A DNA stretch of 36,186 bases from Lachnospiraceae bacterium (GCA_022769005.1 JALEKK010000008.1:1-36186), one strand, 5' to 3'; positions 8,175 through 17,148 are shown, counted from the stretch's first letter. Notes: a model not told the origin generated them from the sequence alone. Translations and numbers: made by a program.

Positions 8175-8648
8175 ATGTCAGATTTAACACTGTTGGGAAA
8201 TAAAGCAACAAAGTATCCGGATGATTACGCACCGGAAATTTTAGAAACATTTGAAAACAAGCATCAGGAAAATGATTATTTCGTAAAGTTTAACTGTCCC
8301 GAGTTTACAAGTCTTTGCCCCATTACGGGACAGCCTGATTTTGCAACTATTTATATTTCCTATGTTCCTGATGTAAAAATGGTTGAGAGTAAATCTCTTA
8401 AGCTGTATCTTTTCAGTTTCAGAAATCACGGTGATTTTCATGAAGACTGCGTCAACAAAATCATGAAAGATCTTATTAAATTAATGGATCCGAAATATAT
8501 TGAAGTTTGGGGTAAATTCACTCCGAGAGGAGGTCTTTCCATCGATCCGTATTGTAATTACGGAAAGCTCGGAACAAAGTGGGAAGAAGTTGCATATAAG
8601 CGTTTGATTGAACATGACATGTATCCCGAAAAGGTAGATAACAGATAA
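8175..8648 (+). CDS. queF: NADPH-dependent 7-cyano-7-deazaguanine reductase QueF (single-domain type)
   Basis: 157 residues, the size of the unimodular B. subtilis-like form. The catalytic cysteine is C48 in [11 protein letters not shown], with D55 as the proton donor. The QueF motif is [20 protein letters not shown] (residues 71-90), with H89 and E90. It reduces preQ0 to preQ1, the product sensed by the riboswitch upstream. A 62-base gap separates it from queC, with no terminator, and the ribosome binding site is AGGAAAGAG. Later queuosine genes (tgt, queA, queG/H) are not in the window. Confidence 0.96.
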   Translation: MSDLTLLGNKATKYPDDYAPEILETFENKHQENDYFVKFNCPEFTSLCPITGQPDFATIYISYVPDVKMVESKSLKLYLFSFRNHGDFHEDCVNKIMKDLIKLMDPKYIEVWGKFTPRGGLSIDPYCNYGKLGTKWEEVAYKRLIEHDMYPEKVDNR

Positions 8649-8661
8649 TTCGGAGTATATA

Positions 8662-9171
8662 ATGAGCCGTATTTATAACGAATCGGAAATAAGATCGGAT
8701 TACAATAAACTTACAAAACTTCTTATTTCCAAAGGTATTCATATTACCACAATGGAAAGTGCAACGTCCGGACAGATTGCTTCTTTGATAACGGATACCG
8801 AGGGAGCGTCGGCCGTTTTTAAGGGAGCCATGATTACATATTGTAATGAAGCAAAAATTAAAGACGGAGTCTCACCGCAGACTATAGATAAATATTCCGT
8901 TTATTCAAAAGAAACGGCTTCTGCAATGGCGGAGTGCTGCAGAAAAAAATATGACGCGGACATAGGAATCGGCGTTACGGGAACAATGGGTAATGTTGAT
9001 CCCGAAAATTCGGATTTTTCAGAACCGGGGAAGGTATATTTTGCGATTGCCGTAAGGTCGGATATTTTTGCATACGTTGCGGAGATTCCGGTACAGAATT
9101 CAAGATATATGTATAAACTTGCGGTTGCCAAGGAAATATATGATAAGCTGACGGAGCACATATCCGACTGA
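8662..9171 (+). CDS. CinA C-terminal domain protein (PncC-like, NMN deamidase family)
   Basis: A stand-alone CinA_C domain of 169 residues. Family marks are TEGASAVFKGAMITYCNEAK, a GVTGTMG loop and the GKVYFAIA strand. In characterised members this domain hydrolyses nicotinamide mononucleotide to NaMN, with a serine in an ESCTGG motif. Here that motif reads ESATSG (residues 32-37), keeping the serine but changing the cysteine and one glycine. Activity is therefore likely but not certain. It starts 13 bases after queF with GGAG, so it is the last gene of the que operon, followed by a strong terminator. Confidence 0.8.
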   Translation: MSRIYNESEIRSDYNKLTKLLISKGIHITTMESATSGQIASLITDTEGASAVFKGAMITYCNEAKIKDGVSPQTIDKYSVYSKETASAMAECCRKKYDADIGIGVTGTMGNVDPENSDFSEPGKVYFAIAVRSDIFAYVAEIPVQNSRYMYKLAVAKEIYDKLTEHISD

Positions 9172-9176
9172 CAGTG

Positions 9177-9219
9177 AACAGGTTTTTACAAATTTATGTA
9201 ATAAACCTGTTTTTTTTTA
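9177..9219 (+). terminator. Intrinsic terminator of the queuosine operon
   Basis: AACAGGTTT (9177-9185) pairs with AAACCTGTT (9203-9211), continued by TTACA/TGTAA inside with one bulged base. A run of T from 9210 follows. It begins six bases after the CinA_C stop codon. Confidence 0.9.
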
Positions 9220-9220
9220 T

Positions 9221-9249
9221 TTGACAAAATATAATTCAAGTGATATAAC
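9221..9249 (+). promoter_or_regulatory. Promoter of the flavin disulfide-reductase homologue
   Basis: TTGACA at 9221-9226 and TATAAC at 9244-9249 are separated by 17 bases. It starts two bases after the T-run of the preceding terminator. The leader to the ATG at 9308 is about 50 bases. Confidence 0.75.
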
Positions 9250-9307
9250 ATAGTTATATTTTACACAATATAATTCTGTCAAATAGAAAAGAAAGAAGGA
9301 ACACATT

Positions 9308-10657
9308 ATGTATGATTATGACGTTATTTTTATAGGAAGCGGTCATGCTTGTAATCACGGAGCACTTTTTTTGGCTAGAGCGGGCAAAAAAACAGCGATT
9401 GCGGAACAGGATAAAAATGGCGGAACTTGTACAAATTACGGTTGTGATGCGAAAATTATTCTTGACGGTCCTTTTGAATATCAGGAAGGCCTTATGAGAT
9501 ATTCTGACCTCGGCGTTGAAACTCCCGGTATTGATTGGACAAAGCTTATGGCATACAAAAAGCAGACAATAGGAGCATTTTCCCCTTTACTCGGTCAAAT
9601 TTTTACAAAATTCGGAGTGAATCTGTTAAACGGACATGCCGAACTTATAGATGAACATACCGTAAAGGTGGGAAATGAAACATATACGGCTGAGTATATC
9701 GTTATCGGATCCGGCTCGAGAGACGCGGAAATGAAAGCTCCCGGAAGCGAATTTACACATGACAGCAAAGATTTTCTGGATTTGGACGTTATGCCTGAGA
9801 GAATGGTTATAGTGGGTGCCGGAATTATTTCAATGGAATTTGCTTCCATGGCTCTTGCTCTCGGCAAAAAGGTAACAATAATTCATCGTTCTGACAGACC
9901 TTTACGCGCATATCCGGGAAAATACGTTAACAATATTATTGAAAAGATGAAGAATCAGGGTGCTGAATTTATCTTTAATGAAAATGTTGCATCTGTTGAG
10001 AAGAACGGAGATTCATATATTGTAAATACCGACGGCGGCAAGTCCATAGAAACGGATTATGTATTACATGCGACCGGAAGAGTGGCAAATGTGGAAAATC
10101 TCGGTCTTGAAAAGCTCGGAATAGAATATTCCTCCAAAGGCATTAAAACGGATGAATATATGCGTACTTCGGTACCTAATATTTTTGCAAGCGGAGATGT
10201 GGTTGATAAAAATATTCCTAACCTTACTCCTACGGCTGAATTTGAATCCAATTATATAGCCGCACAGATTCTCGGCATTAACAATAATCCTATTAATTAT
10301 CCGGTTATACCTAATCTTGTATTTACACTTCCGAGGATTGCCCAGGTCGGAGTAAGCGTGGAAACGGCCGAAAAGAATCCTGAACAGTACAGAGTCGAAG
10401 TTGTTCCTTTCGGAGCTGTTAATTCATGGGTAAATAATCGTGAAACCGAAGCTGAAATCACATATATTTTCGATAAAGAAGGTTATCTTGCGGGAGCGGC
10501 GGTATACGGAGCGGAAGGCGCGATGATGATTGATTTTCTTACTTTCATCATACAAAAGAGAATATCAGGTTTGGAATTAAGTCAGATGATCTTTGCCTTT
10601 CCGACTCAGACATATTCAATTGTTTCAGGTTTAATTCCGTTGATGTTGAAAAAATAA
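9308..10657 (+). CDS. FAD/NAD(P)-dependent disulfide oxidoreductase homologue (class I pyridine nucleotide-disulfide reductase)
   Basis: 449 residues with the order of class I flavin disulfide reductases. The N-terminal FAD Rossmann motif is VIFIGSGHACNHGA. The redox-active cysteines are C41 and C46 in GGTCTNYGCDAK. The second nucleotide motif is VIVGAGIISMEFA, and the FAD site is PNIFASGDV. The C-terminal dimerisation domain is present, but the active-site HPTxxE is replaced: residues 430-436 read AFPTQTY. The protein therefore lacks the His-Glu dyad used by lipoamide and glutathione reductases. The true substrate is unknown. AGAAAGAAGG precedes the ATG. Own promoter and no operon partner. 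Confidence 0.82.
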   Translation: MYDYDVIFIGSGHACNHGALFLARAGKKTAIAEQDKNGGTCTNYGCDAKIILDGPFEYQEGLMRYSDLGVETPGIDWTKLMAYKKQTIGAFSPLLGQIFTKFGVNLLNGHAELIDEHTVKVGNETYTAEYIVIGSGSRDAEMKAPGSEFTHDSKDFLDLDVMPERMVIVGAGIISMEFASMALALGKKVTIIHRSDRPLRAYPGKYVNNIIEKMKNQGAEFIFNENVASVEKNGDSYIVNTDGGKSIETDYVLHATGRVANVENLGLEKLGIEYSSKGIKTDEYMRTSVPNIFASGDVVDKNIPNLTPTAEFESNYIAAQILGINNNPINYPVIPNLVFTLPRIAQVGVSVETAEKNPEQYRVEVVPFGAVNSWVNNRETEAEITYIFDKEGYLAGAAVYGAEGAMMIDFLTFIIQKRISGLELSQMIFAFPTQTYSIVSGLIPLMLKK

Positions 10658-10660
10658 AAT

Positions 10661-10793
10661 ATTACAAACAATAAATCAAAACCAATAACATACCGTAAAC
10701 ATATAATCCAAACAAAATAATAAAATACTACAAACATATAATTAAAACAAAATAATACAGTTTTACAAATAATAAATCCAAACCAAATTATAA
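10661..10793. repeat. Four imperfect copies of a G-poor ~33-bp repeat
   Basis: Copies begin near 10662, 10694, 10728 and 10761. Each has the form (t)tacaaa(ca)taataaatc followed by aaaaccaaataata, with two close copies in the middle. The plus strand is almost free of G over the whole stretch. It lies between the stop codon of the reductase and the terminator shared with thrS. No gene is visible in it. Confidence 0.7.
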
Positions 10794-10801
10794 CCATCAT
10801 A

Positions 10802-10860
10802 AAAACAGGATGTCTGAACTTCCGAAGTACTCCGGCTGTCTCAGACATCCTGTTTTATTA
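10802..10860. terminator. Bidirectional terminator between the reductase homologue and thrS
   Basis: A perfect 16-bp stem is formed by AAAACAGGATGTCTGA (10802-10817) and TCAGACATCCTGTTTT (10841-10856), with A/T runs on both sides. It serves two convergent genes. Confidence 0.9.
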
Positions 10861-10912
10861 TCCGATTTATATAATTTAAAACCGGATTATCATATTTAAA
10901 ATTAATTTAAAA

Positions 10913-12682
10913 TCAGATTTTTTCGATTGATTTTGAATCAATTTGATTCTTTATTTTATCAACAAATTCGTCAAGAGGCATTACGGTAGTATTTTCTTCA
11001 CCGTGAAGACGGAATGATACGGTACGGTCATTTGCTTCATTTGCGCCGAGGACAAGAAGATAAGGCACTTTTTGCATTTGACCTTCTCTCATCTTGTATC
11101 CCAACTTTTCAGATCTGGTATCAAGCTCAACTCTTACATCCTTTTCGAACAATTTATTGTAAACCTCTTCGGCATAAGCCGAAAGTTTCTCATCGTCGGT
11201 TTTTACAGGGAGAATTCTAACCTGTTCGGGAGCAAGCCATGTAGGGAGATTGCCCTTTGTTTCCTCAAGAAGATAAGCCATAAATCTGTCAAGAGAACCG
11301 AGAATTGCTCTGTGAAGAACGACAGGCGTTTTCTTTTCATTGTTGCTGTCGATATATGTCAGGTTGAATTTCGAAGGAAGACAGAAGTCCAACTGACATG
11401 TGGAAAGAGTATATTCGTTACCAACGGCAGGCTTAACATTAACATCAAGCTTTGGTCCGTAAAATGCGGCTTCGCCTATTTCTTCCGTATATTCGATGCC
11501 GAGATCGTTAAGAACTTCACGAAGAGCACTCTCTGCAGCGTTCCACATGGCATCGTCATCGTGATACTTTTCTTTGTCTTCCGGATCTCTGAGTGAGAGA
11601 ATGCAGCGATAATCCGTAATATTAAAGTCCTTATATGCTTCAAATATCAGATCGACAACCTTTGAGAATTCACTTTTGATCTGTTCGGGAGTTACGAAGA
11701 GGTGTGCATCGTTTTGGCAGAAATGTCTTCCTCTTTCTATTCCTTTAAGAGTTCCGCTTGCTTCAAAACGAAAATCGTGAGCTATTTCTCCGATCCTTAA
11801 AGGAAGATCTTTGTACGAGTGATTTCTGTTGGCATAAATCATCATATGGTGAGGGCAGTTCATCGGACGGAGAACAAGCTGTTCGCCTTCAACATCCATT
11901 GCCGGGAACATATTCTCTTTGTAGTGATCCCAGTGACCCGAAGTCTTATAGAGATTGATTGTACCTATGCAAGGGGTAAGAACATGCTGATAGCCGAGTT
12001 TTCTTTCTTTATCTTTAATATATTTTTCCAACTCCTGCCAAATAACATAACCCTTAGGAAGAAACATAGGTAAACCTCTTCCCACAAGATCGTCTGTCAT
12101 GAAGAGCTGCATATCCTTGCCGATTTTTCTGTGATCTCTCTCTTTTGCTTCTTCAAGGAGTTTTAAATGTTCCTCTAATTCCTCGGCTGTAGGGAAACAC
12201 ACACCGTAAATTCTCTGAAGAACCTTGTTGTTACTGTCCCCTTTCCAATATGCTCCGGAGTATTTGATAAGTTTAAAATTGCGGCACATCTTAACGTTAT
12301 CAACGTGAGGTCCGCGGCATAAATCTATAAAGTCACCCTGTTCATAACATGAAATAACGGTACCGTCTTCAAAATTATTGATAAGTTCGAGTTTATATTC
12401 GTCGCCCGCAAACATTTCGAGAGCTTCTTCCTTTGTGAGTTCCCGTCTGTAAATCTTCTTGCCGGTTTTGGCAATTTTTTTCATTTCCTTCTCTATTGCC
12501 GTAATATCTTCGTCACGTATTACGTCGTCACCGAGATCTACATCATAATAAAAACCTTCGGCAACTACCGGACCTACCCAGAATTTTGCATGTGGATATA
12601 AATGCTTAATCGCATGCGCCATAAGATGTGCACATGAATGATTAAGAATATTTAACTGTTCATCTTCTTTAAAATTAACCAT
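10913..12682 (-). CDS. thrS: Threonyl-tRNA synthetase, without TGS domain
   Basis: 589 residues. The editing domain starts at once, with HSCAHLMAHAIKHL and GDFIDLCRGPHV carrying its His/Cys site. The class II core follows, with zinc ligands in RPMNCPHHM, NDAHLF and VVLHRAILGS. Motif 2 is the variant RFEASGTLKGIERGRHFC. The anticodon-binding domain is C-terminal (LAPEQVRILPV onward). The ~60-residue TGS domain found at the N-terminus of most bacterial ThrS is absent. No upstream in-frame extension is needed, because AAGGA precedes this ATG and the promoter is only about 27 bases upstream. Editing and charging functions appear complete. Confidence 0.95.
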   Translation of the reverse strand: MVNFKEDEQLNILNHSCAHLMAHAIKHLYPHAKFWVGPVVAEGFYYDVDLGDDVIRDEDITAIEKEMKKIAKTGKKIYRRELTKEEALEMFAGDEYKLELINNFEDGTVISCYEQGDFIDLCRGPHVDNVKMCRNFKLIKYSGAYWKGDSNNKVLQRIYGVCFPTAEELEEHLKLLEEAKERDHRKIGKDMQLFMTDDLVGRGLPMFLPKGYVIWQELEKYIKDKERKLGYQHVLTPCIGTINLYKTSGHWDHYKENMFPAMDVEGEQLVLRPMNCPHHMMIYANRNHSYKDLPLRIGEIAHDFRFEASGTLKGIERGRHFCQNDAHLFVTPEQIKSEFSKVVDLIFEAYKDFNITDYRCILSLRDPEDKEKYHDDDAMWNAAESALREVLNDLGIEYTEEIGEAAFYGPKLDVNVKPAVGNEYTLSTCQLDFCLPSKFNLTYIDSNNEKKTPVVLHRAILGSLDRFMAYLLEETKGNLPTWLAPEQVRILPVKTDDEKLSAYAEEVYNKLFEKDVRVELDTRSEKLGYKMREGQMQKVPYLLVLGANEANDRTVSFRLHGEENTTVMPLDEFVDKIKNQIDSKSIEKI

Positions 12683-12715
12683 TTTATACTTTTCCTTACA
12701 TAAATTAATATTTTC

Positions 12716-12744
12716 ATTTTACAAAGTAGGGGAGTATATTGCAA
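12716..12744 (-). promoter_or_regulatory. Promoter of thrS
   Basis: On the minus strand TTGCAA and TAAAAT are 17 bases apart. The predicted transcript has a leader of only about 27 bases, which leaves no room for a T-box. Confidence 0.55.
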
Positions 12745-12970
12745 TATTATTTATCTCATTATGATTTTTTCCGGAAAATCAGTGTAATAAATATGGTAAT
12801 AATACACAATTAGGGTTTTATATTACAAAAAATCATCCTGACATCAGCACCGTAACGGAATGAAGGTCGGTTCGGATGCGTTTATGTAATTAAATTGTTG
12901 CTCATAGCAATTATATTGTGTTAGAATAGTGCCAACTTATATAAGAATTAAAGATAAGGCGGAGGGTGTA

Positions 12971-13984
12971 ATGGCTGATATAAAGAATAAAATTCTTGAT
13001 TGCGGAAGAAAAGGGAAAGACAATCTTGTAAAATATTTCAGATTTAAAGCACACAGCACATTTATAGACAGATCAAACGGGAAAAAAGCCATGTGTATGG
13101 TACTTGCCGGCTATAAAGAAAAATTATTCCCTCATACATTGAAAAGACTTAAAATGTTTGAGCACGATAAAGTAGATATCGTAATAGTTTCAAGCGGCAA
13201 ATATGTTGCGGAATTGGATGATATTTGTAAGGAATATAAATGGTCTTATTTATGGACAAAGGAAAATGATGTTTCACTTGTTCAAAATATAGCCATTATG
13301 AACCATCCAAAGGCAAAATATATCTTCAAGCTGGATGAGGATATCTTTATTACGAAAGATTATTTCGATAAAATGTTTACGGCATATGCACATTGCAAAT
13401 ACGGCGTAAAAACAAAGAAGGATGCTTTTAAAAAATTAGGATTTATAAGAGATGACGGTGTGCTTGAGAATCCGAATGTCGAACCCGTGGAATATAATCC
13501 CGGTTTTATTGCACCTTTAATACCTCTTAACGGATTCGGAATGGTAAGAATAGTAAAAAAACTTGATGCAGTGTCACAATATGAGAAGAGATTCGGTTCT
13601 CATCCTATGTATCATGAATTAAGAGTATTTGAAGATCCCGAAATGGCTAAGTTTTTGTGGGGAGACGACGGCGTAATTCCTCATGTGGATGATATGAACA
13701 ACAAGTTCGGTATAGATCCTTTAACAGAGTCGGCCTGTGCTACGAGATTTTCAATCGGCGCCATAATGTTTGAGAGAATGTTATGGAGAAAAATGGGAGG
13801 TTTCAAGGTTATTCCGCTTAACCACAGATTGGGAATAGACGAGGAGCAGATAAATGCTTTTTGTGTAAATACGGGACATCCGATGATGGTTTCCGAAAAC
13901 ATAGTAGTAGGTCATTTCTCATTCGGTCATCAGACTGAAGCAATGTATGAATATATGGACGAACATCCTGAAATATTTAAATAA
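12971..13984 (+). CDS. Glycosyltransferase-like protein (GT-A type fold, DxD-like motif)
   Basis: 337 residues. The first half has the alternating strand/helix pattern of a GT-A nucleotide-sugar domain, with KKAMCMVLAGYKEKLF, IVIVSSGKY and KYIFKLDEDIFITKDYF, whose DED would be the metal-binding DxD. The second half has conserved-looking aromatic and acidic segments (VDDMNNKFGIDPLTES, LGIDEEQINAFC) suggestive of the acceptor side. I cannot name the sugar or acceptor. The ATG at 12971 follows GGAGG by five bases and is preferred to the GTG at 12929. No transmembrane segment is seen. It stands alone, with a possible weak promoter at 12898-12927. Confidence 0.65.
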   Translation: MADIKNKILDCGRKGKDNLVKYFRFKAHSTFIDRSNGKKAMCMVLAGYKEKLFPHTLKRLKMFEHDKVDIVIVSSGKYVAELDDICKEYKWSYLWTKENDVSLVQNIAIMNHPKAKYIFKLDEDIFITKDYFDKMFTAYAHCKYGVKTKKDAFKKLGFIRDDGVLENPNVEPVEYNPGFIAPLIPLNGFGMVRIVKKLDAVSQYEKRFGSHPMYHELRVFEDPEMAKFLWGDDGVIPHVDDMNNKFGIDPLTESACATRFSIGAIMFERMLWRKMGGFKVIPLNHRLGIDEEQINAFCVNTGHPMMVSENIVVGHFSFGHQTEAMYEYMDEHPEIFK

Positions 13985-14091
13985 TATGTGGTATAAAAAT
14001 ATATTTGACAATATTATTGAAAATATCACTGAAAATTTTTTCGCGGGCATAAGCAAAATTATTTAATTTTAAAATATTATATTCGTATAAC

Positions 14092-14170
14092 AAAAAAGTC
14101 CTCAGAGTCCGGACGGTCATATCTCAATATTGCTTGACGATATGTGCCTTACAGACCTGAGGGCTTTTTG
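14092..14170. terminator. Bidirectional terminator
   Basis: AAAAAGTCCTCAG (about 14094-14105) pairs with CTGAGGGCTTTTT (14157-14169), including one G-U pair. An inner CATATC/GATATG stem is present. T runs stand on both strands between the convergent glycosyltransferase and nuclease genes. Confidence 0.8.
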
Positions 14171-14202
14171 TATATATGGGTATATGAGCAATTCGATGTA
14201 TA

Positions 14203-14997
14203 TCATGCCGCTTTGTTATTACCGCTTGCATAATCTATTGCAACGCCGGGTTGGACATTGTATACGAATACATTAAAACTTACGGTTTTGCCTTTATCCT
14301 CCACGGAATATGCCTCCATATGAACTCCGTCACAGAGCAGGTTGTTGCCTTTAAAAACAGGTGTAACCCTATATAGTACATGAAGCTTTTTCTCGCGGAC
14401 GGCGTCAAGAACTTCTTTTTCAAAACTGCCCATGCCATCCGTATTCATATATCTTGTACCGGTTACGAGATTCTTTTCATTTGCGTTTTCTCCCGTGAGA
14501 GAATATGCGATTAAATGACATCTGTTATACAGAGACCCCTGATCCACAAAATCATATTTGTTTTGATGCCAGCCGGTAGGCTTAACGGAAGCTATACTTT
14601 CACGCTCTCCCTTAGGGAGAAGATCAGTATATACATTTGCAAATGCGTATGTACATCGTCCCAAAGAATCAAGATTTCCGTATGTTTCAAAGCTGCCTTT
14701 GCTCTTTTCTTTATCAGTAAATACCGGCGTATTGTTATTAATATATGCATAAGACGCACCGTTATAATTAACCGCGGATACGTCATCCACCGATGAAAAT
14801 GACAGAGGTTCGGCATTTTCCGTATGGGAACTTCCCACATATGTACCGGAATTAAATCGTATGACTCCGTTGCTGATAAGCAGAATAATAATCACGGCGG
14901 CAAAACTCAGTATAAGTGAAATGATACGACCCGTTTTTTGCCTGTTCTTCTTATATTTGCGAGATCTGTAGGATCTGCGCTTTCTTCTGTCAGCCAT
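14203..14997 (-). CDS. DNA/RNA non-specific endonuclease (NUC/EndA family), membrane-anchored
   Basis: 264 residues. The first 23 are strongly basic, followed by one hydrophobic segment (about 24-43), so the enzyme is likely an outward-facing signal-anchored nuclease. The catalytic beta-beta-alpha-metal motif is LYNRCHLIAYSLTGENANEKN with H161 as the general base; it corresponds to the DRGH motif of Serratia nuclease and to the NRSHLI form of streptococcal EndA. VTGTRYMNTDGM follows as in the family. Such enzymes degrade extracellular DNA or process incoming DNA. No competence genes adjoin it. AAGGAG precedes the ATG. Confidence 0.88.
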   Translation of the reverse strand: MADRRKRRSYRSRKYKKNRQKTGRIISLILSFAAVIIILLISNGVIRFNSGTYVGSSHTENAEPLSFSSVDDVSAVNYNGASYAYINNNTPVFTDKEKSKGSFETYGNLDSLGRCTYAFANVYTDLLPKGERESIASVKPTGWHQNKYDFVDQGSLYNRCHLIAYSLTGENANEKNLVTGTRYMNTDGMGSFEKEVLDAVREKKLHVLYRVTPVFKGNNLLCDGVHMEAYSVEDKGKTVSFNVFVYNVQPGVAIDYASGNNKAA

Positions 14998-15130
14998 AAA
15001 ATCTCCTTCTTATTAAATTATCATTTTAAATATATTTTATGAAAAAACAAAAGTCAAACAAACATTTGTAACATTATGAACATATTTAAGTAACGCGGTT
15101 TAAAAAATAAATAAATTAAACTATTACAAT

Positions 15131-15159
15131 TTGCTTTTATTTGTAAAATTATATATTAT
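15131..15159 (+). promoter_or_regulatory. Probable promoter of glmS
   Basis: TTGCTT at 15131-15136 and TATTAT at 15154-15159 have a 17-base spacer. This leaves a leader of about 100 bases before glmS, in which no glmS ribozyme core is seen. Confidence 0.5.
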
Positions 15160-15267
15160 GGTACAAGTTAAAATTATGAGACGGGAATGGATGTTCCTGA
15201 TGTTTTAACGGTTATATAATTAATAATTATAACTGAATGACACATAGTTGTTACAATGGAGAGTAGT

Positions 15268-17109
15268 ATGTGTGGAATTATAGGATATGTCGGAGACAGA
15301 AAAGCTAAGGATATACTTCTTGACGCTTTGGCTCTCCTTGAATATAGAGGATATGACAGTGCAGGTATTGCGCTGTCTCACAGTGACAGAATGTCCGTTA
15401 TAAAATGTGCGGGCAGAGTGAGTGATTTGATTGATAAATGCAACGGAATGAATACACCGGAGGAGCAATCGATATTTGATTCGATTTGCGGTATAGGGCA
15501 TACAAGATGGGCAACACACGGCAATGTTTCCGACAGTAATGCACATCCTCACATGGTTGGTGACGTTGTATTGGTTCACAACGGCATTATCGAGAATTAC
15601 AAAGAACTTATAGAAGAGTTTCATCTTAATGAAGGGTTGAAATCACAGACCGACACGGAAGTGGTTGCAGCCCTTCTGAACATGTATTATCAGGTGGAAA
15701 ATAATCCTAAATCGGCTATTTATAAGACCGTTGATAAGCTGAAGGGAACATTTGCGTTTGTAATAATGTTTAAAGACAAACCGGGAAAGATATATTCCAT
15801 AAGAAATGTATCGCCTATTGTCGCCACACACTTCGAGGGTGGATGTATGTTGGCGTCTGATGTAAGCGCTCTCTGTGCATATACCAATCGATACTTCGTA
15901 TTGCCTGAATATGACCTTTTGGTACTTACAAAAGACAGTCTTATGGTGGAGGATAAAGAGGGTAACGAAATAACTCCGGAATATTTGACCATGGATTGGG
16001 ATAAAAACGCATCCGATAAGGGCGGATATCCTTTCTATATGGAAAAAGAAATAATGGAACAGCCGCATGTAATAGAAAATTGCATTAAGAACAGGATTGT
16101 TGACGGGATTCCCGACTTCACGGCTGACGGTATAGAAGACGACTTTTTTGATAAATTTGACAGAATTTGCATAGTGGCGTGCGGAACGGCAATGCATGCC
16201 GGACTGGTATTTCAATCTCTCGCAATTGATAAGCTCAGAATACCGGTAGATGTATGGATGGCGTCTGAATTTATATATTCAAATCCGATAATAACAGACG
16301 GTACTCTTGTTATTGCCATTTCTCAGTCCGGAGAAACGATAGATACTCTTGAAGCATTAAAATACGCAAAATCTAACGGAGCCGTATCACTGAGTATAAT
16401 AAATGTACAGGGCTCGGCAATAGCATATGAATCGGATTATGTATTATATACATATGCCGGTCCGGAAATTGCCGTGGCTTCCACAAAGGCATACACGACT
16501 CAGCTGGCGGTACTTTATTTATTGGTTGCAAAAATTGCCGCGGTTAAGAATATTTGGTCTGAGTCGGAAGTTAAGTATTTTGTCGGAAACCTTGTTAAAG
16601 TTCCGGAACTTATCTCGAGAGTTTTAGACAGTAAGGTAGATATACATAAGGCGGCAAGACTTATACTTGACGCCGACGATTTGTTTATGATCGGAAGAGG
16701 ACTGGATTATTCGGTGTTGAGAGAGGGTTCTCTTAAACTGAAAGAGGTATCATACATTCATTCGGAGAGTTATGCGGCAGGAGAGCTTAAACACGGTCCG
16801 ATTGCGCTTATTACGGATAAAACTCCCGTTGTTGCTGTTATGACTCAGGAAAAACTTCTTCTTAAAGAACTTTCAAATGTAAGGGAAGTTAAATCAAGAG
16901 GCGCGGGAATAATGATATTTGCGAAAAAGAGTTTCGTTCCCGTGCTTAAGGAGGAATTCAATGTTATTCCGTTGCCTGATGCGGATGACGACTTTATGAC
17001 ATTTCCGGCTTCCGTTGCTCTTCAGATTCTCGCTTATTTTGTATCAAGCGACAAAGGATTTGATGTTGATAAACCGCGTAATCTTGCTAAAGTTGTTACC
17101 GTGGAATGA
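15268..17109 (+). CDS. glmS: Glutamine--fructose-6-phosphate aminotransferase (isomerizing) GlmS
   Basis: 613 residues. The start is fixed at 15268 because the glutaminase needs an N-terminal cysteine after Met removal (MCGIIGYVG), and GGAGAG lies six bases upstream; an ATG at 15256 has no ribosome binding site. Residues 1-240 are the class II amidotransferase (GHTRWATHG, HNGIIENY). The C-terminal half has two SIS domains (ACGTAMHAG, ISQSGETIDTL, STKAYTTQ) and ends in the conserved PRNLAKVVTVE. It makes glucosamine-6-phosphate for peptidoglycan. The usual Firmicutes glmS ribozyme is not visible upstream, so regulation differs or is weaker. Confidence 0.97.
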   Translation: MCGIIGYVGDRKAKDILLDALALLEYRGYDSAGIALSHSDRMSVIKCAGRVSDLIDKCNGMNTPEEQSIFDSICGIGHTRWATHGNVSDSNAHPHMVGDVVLVHNGIIENYKELIEEFHLNEGLKSQTDTEVVAALLNMYYQVENNPKSAIYKTVDKLKGTFAFVIMFKDKPGKIYSIRNVSPIVATHFEGGCMLASDVSALCAYTNRYFVLPEYDLLVLTKDSLMVEDKEGNEITPEYLTMDWDKNASDKGGYPFYMEKEIMEQPHVIENCIKNRIVDGIPDFTADGIEDDFFDKFDRICIVACGTAMHAGLVFQSLAIDKLRIPVDVWMASEFIYSNPIITDGTLVIAISQSGETIDTLEALKYAKSNGAVSLSIINVQGSAIAYESDYVLYTYAGPEIAVASTKAYTTQLAVLYLLVAKIAAVKNIWSESEVKYFVGNLVKVPELISRVLDSKVDIHKAARLILDADDLFMIGRGLDYSVLREGSLKLKEVSYIHSESYAAGELKHGPIALITDKTPVVAVMTQEKLLLKELSNVREVKSRGAGIMIFAKKSFVPVLKEEFNVIPLPDADDDFMTFPASVALQILAYFVSSDKGFDVDKPRNLAKVVTVE

Positions 17110-17148
17110 TTAATATATAACCGAAGAAATAAAATATAAAAGGGATTT

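Noticed and set aside
12683-12970. T-box or other leader for thrS
   Set aside because: No AGGGTGGNACCGCG-type T-box sequence on the minus strand, and a good promoter lies close to the start codon. The imperfect CATCC...GGATG pairing near 12837-12880 is too weak to call.
15160-15267. glmS ribozyme upstream of glmS
   Set aside because: The leader is only about 100 bases and I could not find the conserved ribozyme core or its double pseudoknot elements.
15643-16215. 190-codon minus-strand frame inside glmS
   Set aside because: It is a shadow of glmS, without ribosome binding site or recognisable domain; the same holds for the minus-strand frames inside prmA, rsmE, thiI and the antiporter.
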